Below, in pieces: positions 15,071 to 22,895 of a stretch of DNA of 31,494 bases. Position 1 is the first letter of the stretch. The number at the start of each line of letters is the position of its first letter. This DNA is from Geminicoccaceae bacterium (GTDB taxonomy: Bacteria > Pseudomonadota > Alphaproteobacteria > Geminicoccales > Geminicoccaceae). The stretch covers positions 1 through 31,494 of the forward strand of contig JAGREZ010000211.1 of NCBI GenBank assembly GCA_020446285.1, read 5' to 3'. A program made the translations under genes and the position numbers. The notes below the pieces were generated by a model. That model was not told the origin of the DNA. It saw only the letters and a list, made by a program, of their open reading frames with translations, and did not search any database.

Positions 15071-16366
15071 TCACGGACTGGTGAGCTTGATTTCGATCCG
15101 GCGGTTGCGCCGGTAGGCTGCCTCGCTCTCGGCATCATCGAGCGGCTGGAACTCCGCGAGGCCCCGCGCCGCCACCCGGTCGGCCGGAATGCCCTGCGCG
15201 ATCAGAAAACGCGCCACCGAGATTGCCCGGGCCGTGGAAAGCTCCCAGTTCGAGGGAAAGCGCGCCGTGCTGATCGGGCGCTTGTCGGTATGTCCGTCGA
15301 CCTGCAGAACCCAGGGTATGTCCGCCGGAATTTCGCTCACAAGCTGTCTGAGCGTCTGCGCCAGCTCGGCAAGACGCTGCCGGCCGCCCGGACCGATCTC
15401 CGCCTCGCCCGAGGCGAACAGTACCTCCGACTGAAAGACGAAACGATCGCCGACGATACGCACATCGTCCCGCGATCCGAGCACGCCCCGCAGCTTGCCG
15501 AAAAACTCCGAACGGAACTGCGAGAGCTCCTCGACCTCGTTCGCCAGCGCCTCGTTGAGCCGGGCGCCGAGTTGCGAGATGGTTTCCGACTGCCGGTCGA
15601 TCTCGCCCTGTTTTTCGAGAAGTGCATTGTCGAGGCCGGACAGCCTGACGGAAAGGGCGTTGATCGCCTGGTTGAGCTCGCGCACCTGCGCCAGCGCCTC
15701 GGCCCGTTCCCGTTCGGCTTCCGCCAGCGCCTCCTCGAGCGCACCCTCGGACGCCCGGCGCTGCGCGAGCTCACCTGCCGATGCCTCGATCTGCCGCTGG
15801 AGCTCGGCATGAACGGCGGTCATGTCAGCGATTTCCGCGCGCAGCCGCTCGAGTTCGGCCAGCTGCAGTTCGACCTTCCCGCGCTCCGCTTCCACCGCGT
15901 TCAGATTGAGGTCGAGCTCCGCCTCCAGCGCCGCGATCCGCGCTTCGCGTTCCTCGGCCGTCTCCCGTCCACCCTGCAATTCGCTTTGCAGCAGCGACTG
16001 TTCGGACAGCATCAGCGCCAGCCGCTCGCTCAGATCGCTGCGTTCACTCTCGACATCATCGAGCCGGCGAACGAGATCCTCGGATTCCGCGCGGGCCGCA
16101 CCGAGATCGGCTGAAAGCCGGCTGACATTGCGGCGCAGATCATGGCTCATCTCCCGTTCGAGCTCGAGATCGCGGACGAGATCGGCAACCGTGATCTCGA
16201 GTTCGTCCACCTCCTCGTCCCGCCCTTCGAGCAGCTGGCTCATGAAGAACTGGCTGAGCATGAAGACGGCGAGAAGGAAGATGATAACCATGAGCAGGGT
16301 CGACAGGGCGTCGACGAAGCCCGGCCAGATATCGATCGGATCGCGTCTCGAACGCGCACGAGCCAC
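15071..16366 (-). CDS. MotB/OmpA-like stator partner with coiled coil and peptidoglycan-binding domain
   Basis: This 431-residue protein has one transmembrane helix near residues 17-41 (GFVDALSTLLMVIIFLLAVF), a periplasmic coiled coil (about 48-290) and an OmpA domain from about 300. Asp19 sits at the start of the helix, where MotB, ExbD, TolR and ZorB keep the ion-binding aspartate. The OmpA domain has LFASGEAEI, VDGHTDKRPI, NWELSTARA and RRNRRIEIKL, so it should grip peptidoglycan. It lies 4 bases downstream of the MotA-like gene, the normal A/B order for an ion-driven 5:2 complex. Similar pairs near efp occur, to my recollection, in other alphaproteobacteria and are annotated only as peptidoglycan-binding protein. 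It is not a flagellar MotB: the coiled coil is much longer and no flagellar genes are near. Confidence 0.88.
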   Translation of the reverse strand: MARARSRRDPIDIWPGFVDALSTLLMVIIFLLAVFMLSQFFMSQLLEGRDEEVDELEITVADLVRDLELEREMSHDLRRNVSRLSADLGAARAESEDLVRRLDDVESERSDLSERLALMLSEQSLLQSELQGGRETAEEREARIAALEAELDLNLNAVEAERGKVELQLAELERLRAEIADMTAVHAELQRQIEASAGELAQRRASEGALEEALAEAERERAEALAQVRELNQAINALSVRLSGLDNALLEKQGEIDRQSETISQLGARLNEALANEVEELSQFRSEFFGKLRGVLGSRDDVRIVGDRFVFQSEVLFASGEAEIGPGGRQRLAELAQTLRQLVSEIPADIPWVLQVDGHTDKRPISTARFPSNWELSTARAISVARFLIAQGIPADRVAARGLAEFQPLDDAESEAAYRRNRRIEIKLTSP

Positions 16367-16370
16367 GGCG

Positions 16371-17495
16371 TCAGCTCCGGATCGATTGCGGTTCGCCGGC
16401 GGCGATGGCGATGGTGCGGGATACCAGCTTGATCTCGTTGCGCAACTCGCGCGTCGAATCCTCGCGGCCCCGCGATACCTCCTCGAGAAGACGGGTGAGT
16501 TTCATGTCGATACTGCGCAGATGCTCCGGACCGGCATCGCCGCCACCCTCGCTGCGAAGCCCCCCCTCGCCGCCGCGCATGCGCGCTTCCTGCTCGCGCT
16601 GCAGGCGATGATTGAGTTCGCCGAGACGTTCGGAAAGACCGTTGAGAACGCTGTTGAGCTGTCCTCTCGTTTCCTCGCTGCGGATCACCGTCTCGCGCAG
16701 ATTTTCGAGATTTTCCGCGGTCTGCTGCATCATCGCCTGCAACTGGATCGACGGCATGGGGCCGTCATCGTGATCAACGCCGAACCCGCCATCATGGCCG
16801 GAGAGCCGGGTCAGACTCGACAACCACTCTTCCATCTCGTTGTAGAAATTGTTCTGCGCCTGCGAGGCCTGAAGATCGATGAAGCCGAGAACGAGCGAGC
16901 CCGCGAGACCGAAGAGCGATGAGCTGAAGGCCGTTCCCATGCCGTTCAGCGGTGCGGCGAGGCCTGCCTTGAGTTCGTCGAACATGCCGATGAGGTCGTC
17001 ACCACCGAGTGAGAGATCGGAGATGACCTTGGACACCGCATTGATCGTCTCCAGCAGACCCCAGAATGTGCCGAGCAGACCGAGGAAGATCAAGAGACCG
17101 GTCTGATAGCGGGTGATATCGCGGCTTTCGTCCAGCCGCGCGCTGATGCTGTCGAGGAGGTAGCGCATAGAAAGGGCCGAGAGCGAAGCCCGTCCGCGCC
17201 GTTCGCGTTCGCCGAGCGCACCGGCGACCGGGGCCAGAAGTCTTGGCGGCGTCTCCACGGCGAAGCTGGCGCCGGATGTCTGGAAAGCCTCGATCCAGCG
17301 AACCTCCGGCTTGAGCTGGAGAATGCGCCGCACCGCGTAGAGGATGCCGAGCAGCAGGACACCGAGGATGAGACCATTGAGGGCGGGGTTGTGCATGAAG
17401 GCCCGCCAGATGATTTCATACATGGCGCCGACGACGATGCCGGCGAGCAAGAGGAAGAGTATCACACGGTTGATAAACCGTTGCGGATTGGTCAT
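16371..17495 (-). CDS. MotA/TolQ/ExbB-like proton-channel protein
   Basis: This 374-residue inner-membrane protein has four predicted helices at about 11-30, 38-57, 130-155 and 186-207. The third holds GLLGTFWGLLETI (residues 139-151), the signature of the MotA/TolQ/ExbB channel. The fourth (GMGTAFSSSLFGLAGSLVLGFID) is the small-residue helix that packs around the B subunit. A 165-residue, mostly helical cytoplasmic tail follows (SEETRGQLNSVLNGLSERL and an acidic/basic end), longer than in ExbB or TolQ and reminiscent of the tail of ZorA. It should form the pentameric motor part with the downstream MotB-like protein. It is the first gene of the block; the 237 bases upstream separate it from the divergent DUF3775 gene. 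Confidence 0.88.
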   Translation of the reverse strand: MTNPQRFINRVILFLLLAGIVVGAMYEIIWRAFMHNPALNGLILGVLLLGILYAVRRILQLKPEVRWIEAFQTSGASFAVETPPRLLAPVAGALGERERRGRASLSALSMRYLLDSISARLDESRDITRYQTGLLIFLGLLGTFWGLLETINAVSKVISDLSLGGDDLIGMFDELKAGLAAPLNGMGTAFSSSLFGLAGSLVLGFIDLQASQAQNNFYNEMEEWLSSLTRLSGHDGGFGVDHDDGPMPSIQLQAMMQQTAENLENLRETVIRSEETRGQLNSVLNGLSERLGELNHRLQREQEARMRGGEGGLRSEGGGDAGPEHLRSIDMKLTRLLEEVSRGREDSTRELRNEIKLVSRTIAIAAGEPQSIRS

Positions 17496-17732
17496 CTCGT
17501 CGGCTCTCGCAGATCCTGGGTCGGTAACGAATGGCGAGGAATGTAACGCAAAAAGCTAGTCACGCCATCCGCAATTCGCGCATACGCTGGATTGCCGCAG
17601 ATTTGTTCGACGACGTCGCAAGGAGGCTACAGGGCATTCCACGGCGTCGCCGTCCGATTGCGCTGGATCAATGCTTGCGCGCGCGGCCCTTATGAAGAAA
17701 AGATCCAACCACCGACAGAGGGGGAACCCGCC

Positions 17733-18128
17733 ATGCTAACCGTCGAGATCGACAAGGTCTGCTATATCGTCTCGCTCGCACGCCAGTTCGACGCGGACAT
17801 GCCGGAGGATGACGAGGATCCGGGCTCGGATCTCGGCGGCGACGAGTTCGATGAAATCGACGAGGATTCGGAGATTCACGAGGAAAGTCTCGTCGAGGAC
17901 GAGATCCATGAATTCGTCAACCGACTCAACGAGGACGAGGCGGCGGAAATCGTCGCGCTCGCCTGGGTCGGGCGCGGCAGCTATGGCCGCGACGAATGGG
18001 AGCAGGCCATGGAGGAGGCGCGGCGCAACGCCAACGAGCGCACGGCCGAGTATCTCATGGGCATGCCGCTGCTGGCCGATTATCTCGAAGAGGGCCTCGC
18101 CGCATTCGACCTGAGCTGTGGCGGCTGA
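17733..18128 (+). CDS. DUF3775-family protein
   Basis: This 131-residue soluble protein matches my memory of DUF3775. The conserved part is IHEFVNRLNEDEAAEIVALA at 58-77 through WVGRG, the EYLMGMPLLADYLEEGL segment (106-122) and a Trp/Arg-rich centre. Function is unknown. Residues 20-60 are very acidic (DEDPGSDLGGDEFDEIDED and on), a possible metal- or protein-binding tail. ATG 17733 is chosen because a GAGGGGGAA ribosome-binding site lies just upstream; the open frame extends to 17592 without family similarity. It stands 81 bases before the three nitrile-hydratase-like genes on the same strand and is probably co-transcribed with them. That context suggests a role in assembly or metal supply, which is inference only. 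Confidence 0.8.
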   Translation: MLTVEIDKVCYIVSLARQFDADMPEDDEDPGSDLGGDEFDEIDEDSEIHEESLVEDEIHEFVNRLNEDEAAEIVALAWVGRGSYGRDEWEQAMEEARRNANERTAEYLMGMPLLADYLEEGLAAFDLSCGG

Positions 18129-18209
18129 AGGCCGCGCAGCGACCGACGCTTGATTGCTGGCGCCGGTGCCCTAATATGGCCGATGCGCCGAAAACGGGGG
18201 AGAACGGGG

Positions 18210-18536
18210 ATGCCGAGACGGCATCATGATATGGGGGGATTGCCGGCCGGTCCGGTCGCAACGGACGAGCATGCCCATGCCCCCTGGGAAAAAAAGGTGG
18301 ATGCGATCCTGCGCCTGCTGTCGGGCAAGGGAATCATGACCGTCGACGAACTGCGCCGGGGCATCGAGGAAATCGGACCGGATGCCTATGATCGCCTGAG
18401 CTACTATGAACGCTGGATCACCTCGATCAGCAACAATCTTCTCGAAAAACGCGTCATCGGCGTCAGCGAGCTCGGCGAGGCGATGCAGGAGGCGCAAATC
18501 CGGCACGCGCAGGCGGTCGGGTCACAATCACAATAA
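18210..18536 (+). CDS. Nitrile hydratase/thiocyanate hydrolase: N-terminal half of beta subunit (ScnB-like)
   Basis: This 108-residue protein matches only the N-terminal half of a nitrile hydratase beta subunit. It has the opening HHDMGGLPAGPV, PWEKKVDAI, TVDELRRGIEEIGPDAY, SYYERWI and a final LLEKRVIGVSELGE helix. By my own alignment with Rhodococcus nitrile hydratase, Arg49 is the counterpart of beta-Arg56, which contacts the oxidised cysteine ligands. A beta subunit split in this way is known from thiocyanate hydrolase (beta, alpha, gamma subunits) and toyocamycin nitrile hydratase. It should pair with the next two gene products in one heterotrimer. A related alternative, a stand-alone activator of the P15K type, is less likely because the HDMGG start is a subunit feature. 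The next gene begins 17 bases downstream. Confidence 0.85.
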   Translation: MPRRHHDMGGLPAGPVATDEHAHAPWEKKVDAILRLLSGKGIMTVDELRRGIEEIGPDAYDRLSYYERWITSISNNLLEKRVIGVSELGEAMQEAQIRHAQAVGSQSQ

Positions 18537-18553
18537 AACGGGAGAAACCTCTC

Positions 18554-18847
18554 ATGCCGGATCAGCCGCGCTTCGATCCCGGATCCACTGTCAGGGTCAA
18601 GTCGCTCACTCCGCCGGGCCATGTCCGCACACCCTGGTTCACGCGCGGCAAGAATGGCGTGGTGGTGCAGCTTCTCGGCACCTTCGGCAATCCCGAGGAT
18701 CTTGCCTATGGCGGCAATGGCGAGCCGCGCCGGCCGCTCTACCGGGTGAGCTTCCGGCAAAGCGCGCTCTGGCCGGACTATGACGGTGCCGAAACCGACA
18801 CGCTCGTCGCCGATATCTACGAGCACTGGCTGGAGCCCGAAGGGTGA
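18554..18847 (+). CDS. Nitrile hydratase/thiocyanate hydrolase: C-terminal half of beta subunit (ScnA-like)
   Basis: This 97-residue protein corresponds to the C-terminal SH3-like half of nitrile hydratase beta. It shows FDPGSTVRVKS, PPGHVRTPWFTRGKNGVV, PLYRVSFRQSALW and a final DIYEHWLEPEG, the usual end of the family. Arg25 in GHVR aligns with beta-Arg141 of Rhodococcus nitrile hydratase, the second arginine that holds the oxidised cysteines. The gene order (N-half, C-half, alpha-like) is the same as scnB-scnA-scnC in Thiobacillus thioparus thiocyanate hydrolase. A GGGAGAAACC ribosome-binding site precedes the ATG. Its stop overlaps the next GTG start by 4 bases (GTGA), so the last two subunits should be made in step. 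Confidence 0.87.
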   Translation: MPDQPRFDPGSTVRVKSLTPPGHVRTPWFTRGKNGVVVQLLGTFGNPEDLAYGGNGEPRRPLYRVSFRQSALWPDYDGAETDTLVADIYEHWLEPEG

Positions 18848-19485
18848 GCCACGACCCTGCGGGATCGCATGACCATCCGCATCCCCGACAACCGGATATC
18901 GAGGACGGGCCGCTGACCCATCACATGGCGCTCACCGAGGCTGTCGCCGCATTGCTGCAGAAAAAGGGCGTCATCACCGGTGAGGAACTGCGGCGCACGC
19001 TTGAGGATATCGACAGCCGCTCGCCGGCGGATGGCGCCCGTGTCGTCGCCCGTGCCTGGGTCGATCCGGCCTACAGGGAAAGGCTGCTCGAGGATGTCAA
19101 TACGGCGGCCGCCGAACTCGGGATCGACACCGGCAACATACCGATCCGCGCGGTCGAGAGTACCGATACGGTTCACCAGCTTGTCGTCTGCACCCTCTGC
19201 TCATGCTATCCGCGCATGCTGATCGGCCTGCCGCCGGACTGGTACAAGGCACGCGCGTACCGTTCGCGGGCGGTGCGGGAGCCGCGCGCGGTGTTGCGCG
19301 AGTTCGGGCTGACCCTGCCCGACCATGTCGAGGTTCGCGTGCATGACAGCACCGCCGACATGCGCTATCTCGTGCTGCCGCGACGGCCCGGGGGAACGCA
19401 GGGCTGGAGCGAGGAGCGGCTCGCCGCGATCGTCACCCGCGATTGCATGGTCGGCACGGCCGTCCCGGTCGCCACAGGTGGTTGA
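18844..19485 (+). CDS. Nitrile hydratase alpha / thiocyanate hydrolase gamma subunit, cobalt type
   Basis: This 213-residue catalytic subunit carries the metal-binding claw VCTLCSC (Cys116, Cys119, Cys121). Threonine inside the motif is the cobalt-type signature; iron enzymes have serine. Family landmarks follow: PPDWYKARAYRSRAVREPR, VEVRVHDSTADMRYLVLP and RPGGTQGWSEERLAAIVTRD. The enzyme adds water to a C-N triple bond at a Co(III) centre whose cysteines are oxidised. After the claw most nitrile hydratases have Trp (CYPWPVLG), but here it is Arg124-Met (CYPRMLIG). A positive pocket residue would suit an anion such as thiocyanate; this is inference. The N-terminus is His-rich (six His among the first 27 residues). 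GTG 18844 overlaps the previous stop. No activator gene follows: the next gene is convergent. Confidence 0.92.
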   Translation: MSHDPAGSHDHPHPRQPDIEDGPLTHHMALTEAVAALLQKKGVITGEELRRTLEDIDSRSPADGARVVARAWVDPAYRERLLEDVNTAAAELGIDTGNIPIRAVESTDTVHQLVVCTLCSCYPRMLIGLPPDWYKARAYRSRAVREPRAVLREFGLTLPDHVEVRVHDSTADMRYLVLPRRPGGTQGWSEERLAAIVTRDCMVGTAVPVATGG

Positions 19486-19495
19486 ACGGACGGGA

Positions 19496-20608
19496 TCAAC
19501 GCGCGCAGGGCATCCGGTCGGTTTCCGTTGCCGCATCGGCAGCCCGTTTCGACAGATCGCCACCGCCACTGCTCAGATCGGCAACGAGGCTTGCGCGTTC
19601 GGCCGGCCGCACCTCCGTCACTCCGACCATGCCGGCGAGAAGCCATGAAAGGTCACTCTCTCGCGCGCGCCCGGATTCGATCTGTTCCGGCACGACGGCA
19701 AGGATACCATCAGTGGTGCGCTCGCCGATGATGAAATCGAACACATAATCGGGCGTCACACCCATGCGGATATCCGCCATGCGTACGGCGTTTCCGGCGA
19801 GGCCGATGCTGTAGAATCCCTTTGTGAAGTCGCGAAGCGTGCGAAACGCGTCGATCTCCTCGAGGCACGCATCGGACAGGGCAAGGCGGCGATGCCGGTA
19901 GACAGTGCCACTCTCCTCACCGCCCAGAACCGGCAGGTAGAAATTGAAATAGTCGCTGCCATCGATGACGATGACCCGCCAGAGCAACGTGGAAAACGGC
20001 ATCGGCGTGGCGAGAATCCTGTCCGGAGCGAGACCCGACCGCTCCATATGACGTGCGGCGCGTGCATGGGCGATGGACTGCGCCCAAAGGCCCCAGCCGA
20101 GATAGGCCGTACTGACGAGAAGTGCGACCAGCGAGGCGCGATGAAGCATGGTCCCGAGCCGCCTTCGAAAGAGCCCGGCGACCGTCACCGCCAGAAGCGG
20201 CAGAGTGTAGAATGGATCGATGATGAATACCGAACCGGTGCCGTAGGGATGATGCGACAATGGCCAGAGCAACTGGGTACCGTAGATGGTTACGGCATCG
20301 AGCAGGGAGTGGGTGAAGAGAACGGCAAGAACGAAGAGGAGACACCGAAGCGGGGTCACGTCACGCAGGACCGGACGCAGCGCCATCACGAAAAACGGCG
20401 CGGCGATGGCCTGCATGAGCAGCGAATGGGTGACGCTCCTGTGCAGGGTGAAGCTCTGGACGGGATCGGCATACGGCCAGAACACGTCCAGATCGGGCAA
20501 CGTGCCGAGAACAGCTCCGATCGCCACCGAGCGCCGCGCGCCCGCATTCGGCCCGATGAGCGAGAGCCCCAGTGCCGACCCGAGCGCGATCTGCGTCACG
20601 GAATCCAT
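19496..20608 (-). CDS. Membrane-bound metal-dependent hydrolase (YdjM-like)
   Basis: This 370-residue inner-membrane protein belongs to the YdjM-type predicted metal-dependent hydrolases. Its N-terminus carries the family's ligand set: LPDLDVF (Asp39/Asp41), HRSVTHS (His56, His61) and FTHSLLDAVTIYG (His100, Asp104), embedded in hydrophobic helices. An extended C-terminal part with an ESGTVYRHRRLALSD segment follows. The physiological substrate is unknown; relatives are associated with membrane or phospholipid stress in some bacteria. It follows efp after 43 bases on the same strand and converges on the nitrile hydratase genes with a gap of only 10 bases, where no terminator is visible. Confidence 0.85.
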   Translation of the reverse strand: MDSVTQIALGSALGLSLIGPNAGARRSVAIGAVLGTLPDLDVFWPYADPVQSFTLHRSVTHSLLMQAIAAPFFVMALRPVLRDVTPLRCLLFVLAVLFTHSLLDAVTIYGTQLLWPLSHHPYGTGSVFIIDPFYTLPLLAVTVAGLFRRRLGTMLHRASLVALLVSTAYLGWGLWAQSIAHARAARHMERSGLAPDRILATPMPFSTLLWRVIVIDGSDYFNFYLPVLGGEESGTVYRHRRLALSDACLEEIDAFRTLRDFTKGFYSIGLAGNAVRMADIRMGVTPDYVFDFIIGERTTDGILAVVPEQIESGRARESDLSWLLAGMVGVTEVRPAERASLVADLSSGGGDLSKRAADAATETDRMPCAR

Positions 20609-20651
20609 TCAGCTCCGCCCGAACGTCGGTTCCACGCGGAATGACAAGGCG

Positions 20652-21221
20652 TCAATCCTTGGCACGTTCGACGTAGGAAGCGTCCTCGGTCATGATGACG
20701 ACGCGCGTTCCCGCCTGAATGTGCGGCGGAACCATCGTGCGGACACCGTTGGAGAGCATGGCCGGCTTGTAGGAGGAGGATGCCGTCTGGCCTTTCACCA
20801 CGGGCTCGGTCTCGGTGATTTCGAGCGTCACCCGCTGCGGCAGCTGCAGGGCGATGGGGTTGCCTTCATGCAGGCTGATCTGCACCTCGGCACCATCGGT
20901 CAGAAACGGCGCACCATCGCCGATGATATCCTCCAGAACCGCCACCTGCTCGTAGCTTTCCGGATTCATGAAATGGAAACCGTCGGCGTCGGCATAGAGG
21001 AAGGTGTAGGTCTTTTCCTCGACGAACGCGCGCTCGACCTGTTCGGTGGTGCGGTAGCGCTCGGAGATCTTGACGCCGTCGGCGATCCGGCGCAGGTCGA
21101 GCTGGGTCACGGGCGTACCCTTGCCGGGGTGGATATTGTTGGCGACAAGGACGACGTAGAGCTTGTTGTCGATATCGACGACATTGCCCTTGCGCAGGGA
21201 GCTGGCGATTACTTTGGCCAT
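20652..21221 (-). CDS. efp: Translation elongation factor P
   Basis: This 189-residue EF-P has the expected full length and three-domain layout. The N-terminal KOW-like domain contains the modified loop [10 protein letters not shown] with Lys34 as the lysylation site, which fits the EpmA gene encoded divergently 125 bases away. The C-terminal OB domains show [22 protein letters not shown] and [13 protein letters not shown], the family signature. EF-P binds between the P and E sites of the ribosome and rescues polyproline stalls. No EpmB (lysine 2,3-aminomutase) or EpmC hydroxylase gene is in the window, so Lys34 may carry beta-lysine only if epmB lies elsewhere. Confidence 0.98.
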   Translation of the reverse strand: MAKVIASSLRKGNVVDIDNKLYVVLVANNIHPGKGTPVTQLDLRRIADGVKISERYRTTEQVERAFVEEKTYTFLYADADGFHFMNPESYEQVAVLEDIIGDGAPFLTDGAEVQISLHEGNPIALQLPQRVTLEITETEPVVKGQTASSSYKPAMLSNGVRTMVPPHIQAGTRVVIMTEDASYVERAKD

Positions 21222-21346
21222 GGGGCTGCAATTCTCTTCGGTGAAGCTGTCGGATGAAGCTTTTCAGCGGATTGCGCCTCCTTTAGCGCCTGGGCGATCA
21301 AGGGTCCAGCCCGAGCATAGGCCACCAACTCGACCGGACAGACCGG

Positions 21347-22378
21347 ATGCAGTCATCCACACCATTCTGGCACGCCGAAAGCCACGCCGACCGTCGCCCC
21401 TTCCTGCTGGACCGGCAACGGATCCTGCAGGGCGTGCGCGACTATTTCGCGTTTGAGGGATTTCTCGAAACGGAAACGCCGATCCTTCAGGTTTCCCCCG
21501 GCAACGAGACGCATCTGCACGCCTTTTCAAGCGAATATCGCGATGTCGCCGGCGAGAATCCACGCAAGCTGTATCTGCACACATCGCCTGAATTCGCGAT
21601 GAAGAAACTCCTGGCCGCCGGCGAAACGCGGATCTTCAACATCGCCCGCTGCTTTCGCAACCGCGAGGCCGGCCCCCTGCACCATCCCGAATTCACCATG
21701 CTCGAATGGTATCGCGCGGGCGAGAGCGTGGACGCACTCATGCGCGATTGCGAGGAACTGCTCACACGCGCCGCTGCGGCAACCGGGCGCGACCGGCTGC
21801 TCGCGCGCGGGCGGGAAATCCCGCTCGAACGACCGTTCGAGCGGCTGTCGGTGAGCGCCGCATTCAGGCAGTTCGCGGACATCGATCTCATGGCCGCACT
21901 GGACGAGGAAGCGATGCGGGAGGCAGCGGCGCGCGCGGGTATCCGCACCGCCGCTGACGATACATGGTCGGACATGTTCTCCCGCGTGGTGGTGGAGCGG
22001 ATCGAGCCAAAGCTCGGACATTCACGTCCGACCTTTCTTTGCGACTATCCGGCTGCGGAAGCCGCGCTGGCGCGGCGCAGAACGGATGATCCCCGTCTCG
22101 CCGAACGCTTCGAGCTCTATGCGGGCGGAATCGAACTCGCCAACGGCTTCGCCGAATTGACCGATGCCCGGGAACAGCGGGAACGCTTCATCGACGCCAT
22201 GAACGAGAAGGAACGGATCTACGGCGAACGATACCCGATCGATGACGGGTTCATCGAGGCCCTCGCGCACATGCCCGACGCCTGCGGGATAGCCCTCGGC
22301 CTCGACCGCCTCGTCATGCTGACGACAGGCGCGAGGCACATCCAGCAGGTGATCTGGGCGCCGACTGCTTACGATTGA
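21347..22378 (+). CDS. epmA: EF-P lysine ligase (EpmA/GenX/PoxA)
   Basis: This 343-residue protein is a class II lysyl-tRNA-synthetase catalytic core without the N-terminal anticodon-binding domain, the hallmark of EpmA. It has motif 2 (FNIARCFRNREAGPLHHPEFTM, with catalytic Arg), EWYRAGES, IELANGFAELTD, and motif 3 (GIALGLDRLVML) near the end. It activates (R)-beta-lysine with ATP and attaches it to Lys34 of EF-P, whose gene is divergent and adjacent. The 125-base gap between the two starts presumably holds both promoters. ATG 21347 has no obvious ribosome-binding site but gives an N-terminus of the usual type. The gene converges on msrA with 6 bases between stops. Confidence 0.95.
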   Translation: MQSSTPFWHAESHADRRPFLLDRQRILQGVRDYFAFEGFLETETPILQVSPGNETHLHAFSSEYRDVAGENPRKLYLHTSPEFAMKKLLAAGETRIFNIARCFRNREAGPLHHPEFTMLEWYRAGESVDALMRDCEELLTRAAAATGRDRLLARGREIPLERPFERLSVSAAFRQFADIDLMAALDEEAMREAAARAGIRTAADDTWSDMFSRVVVERIEPKLGHSRPTFLCDYPAAEAALARRRTDDPRLAERFELYAGGIELANGFAELTDAREQRERFIDAMNEKERIYGERYPIDDGFIEALAHMPDACGIALGLDRLVMLTTGARHIQQVIWAPTAYD

Positions 22379-22384
22379 GCAGGC

Positions 22385-22894
22385 TCAGGCCGCCTCGCCG
22401 CGCCTTTTCGGCAGGACCCAGTCGGCGCGGGGGAAGTGGCAGGTGTAGCCCATGGGATAGCGCAGGAGATAATCCTGATGTTCGGGCTCCGCCTCCCAGA
22501 AATCGCCCGCGGGCTCGACCTCGGTCACCACCCTGCCCGGCCACTGGCCGGAGGCCTCGACATCGGCGATGGTCTCCAGCGCGACACGTTTCTGCTCCTC
22601 GTCCACATGATAGATCGCCGAACGATAGGACGGGCCGACATCGTTGCCCTGACGGTTCGACGTGGTCGGATCGTGAATCTGGAAGAAGAACTCCAGAAGC
22701 CGGCGGTAGCGGATCGCCTGCGGATCGAAGAGGATCTCGATGCCCTCGGCGTGGGTGCCGTGATTGCGATAGGTCGCGTTCCTCACATCGCCGCCGGTAT
22801 AGCCCACGCGGGTACGCTCGACGCCCTCGAGCCTTCGGATCAGATCCTGCATTCCCCAGAAGCATCCGCCGGCGAGAACCGCGCGCTCGGTCAT
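22385..22894 (-). CDS. msrA: Peptide methionine sulfoxide reductase A
   Basis: This 169-residue protein has the MsrA catalytic motif GGCFWGMQD with nucleophile Cys11, GYTGG, the [13 protein letters not shown] segment, FFQIHDPTT and YRSAIYH. It reduces the S-epimer of methionine sulfoxide in oxidised proteins or free methionine in the cytoplasm, using thioredoxin. No signal peptide is visible. It starts 1 base after the msrB stop on the same strand, so the two reductases for opposite epimers are co-expressed. Confidence 0.96.
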   Translation of the reverse strand: MTERAVLAGGCFWGMQDLIRRLEGVERTRVGYTGGDVRNATYRNHGTHAEGIEILFDPQAIRYRRLLEFFFQIHDPTTSNRQGNDVGPSYRSAIYHVDEEQKRVALETIADVEASGQWPGRVVTEVEPAGDFWEAEPEHQDYLLRYPMGYTCHFPRADWVLPKRRGEAA

Positions 22895-22895
22895 C

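Noticed and set aside
11335..17495. Zorya-type anti-phage system (ZorA/ZorB) in the MotA-like and MotB-like pair
   Set aside because: The A/B pair resembles ZorA/ZorB in layout, but no ZorC, ZorD or ZorE helicase/nuclease gene is present, and the remaining partners are a small membrane protein and a coiled-coil OmpA protein. The setting is among housekeeping genes.
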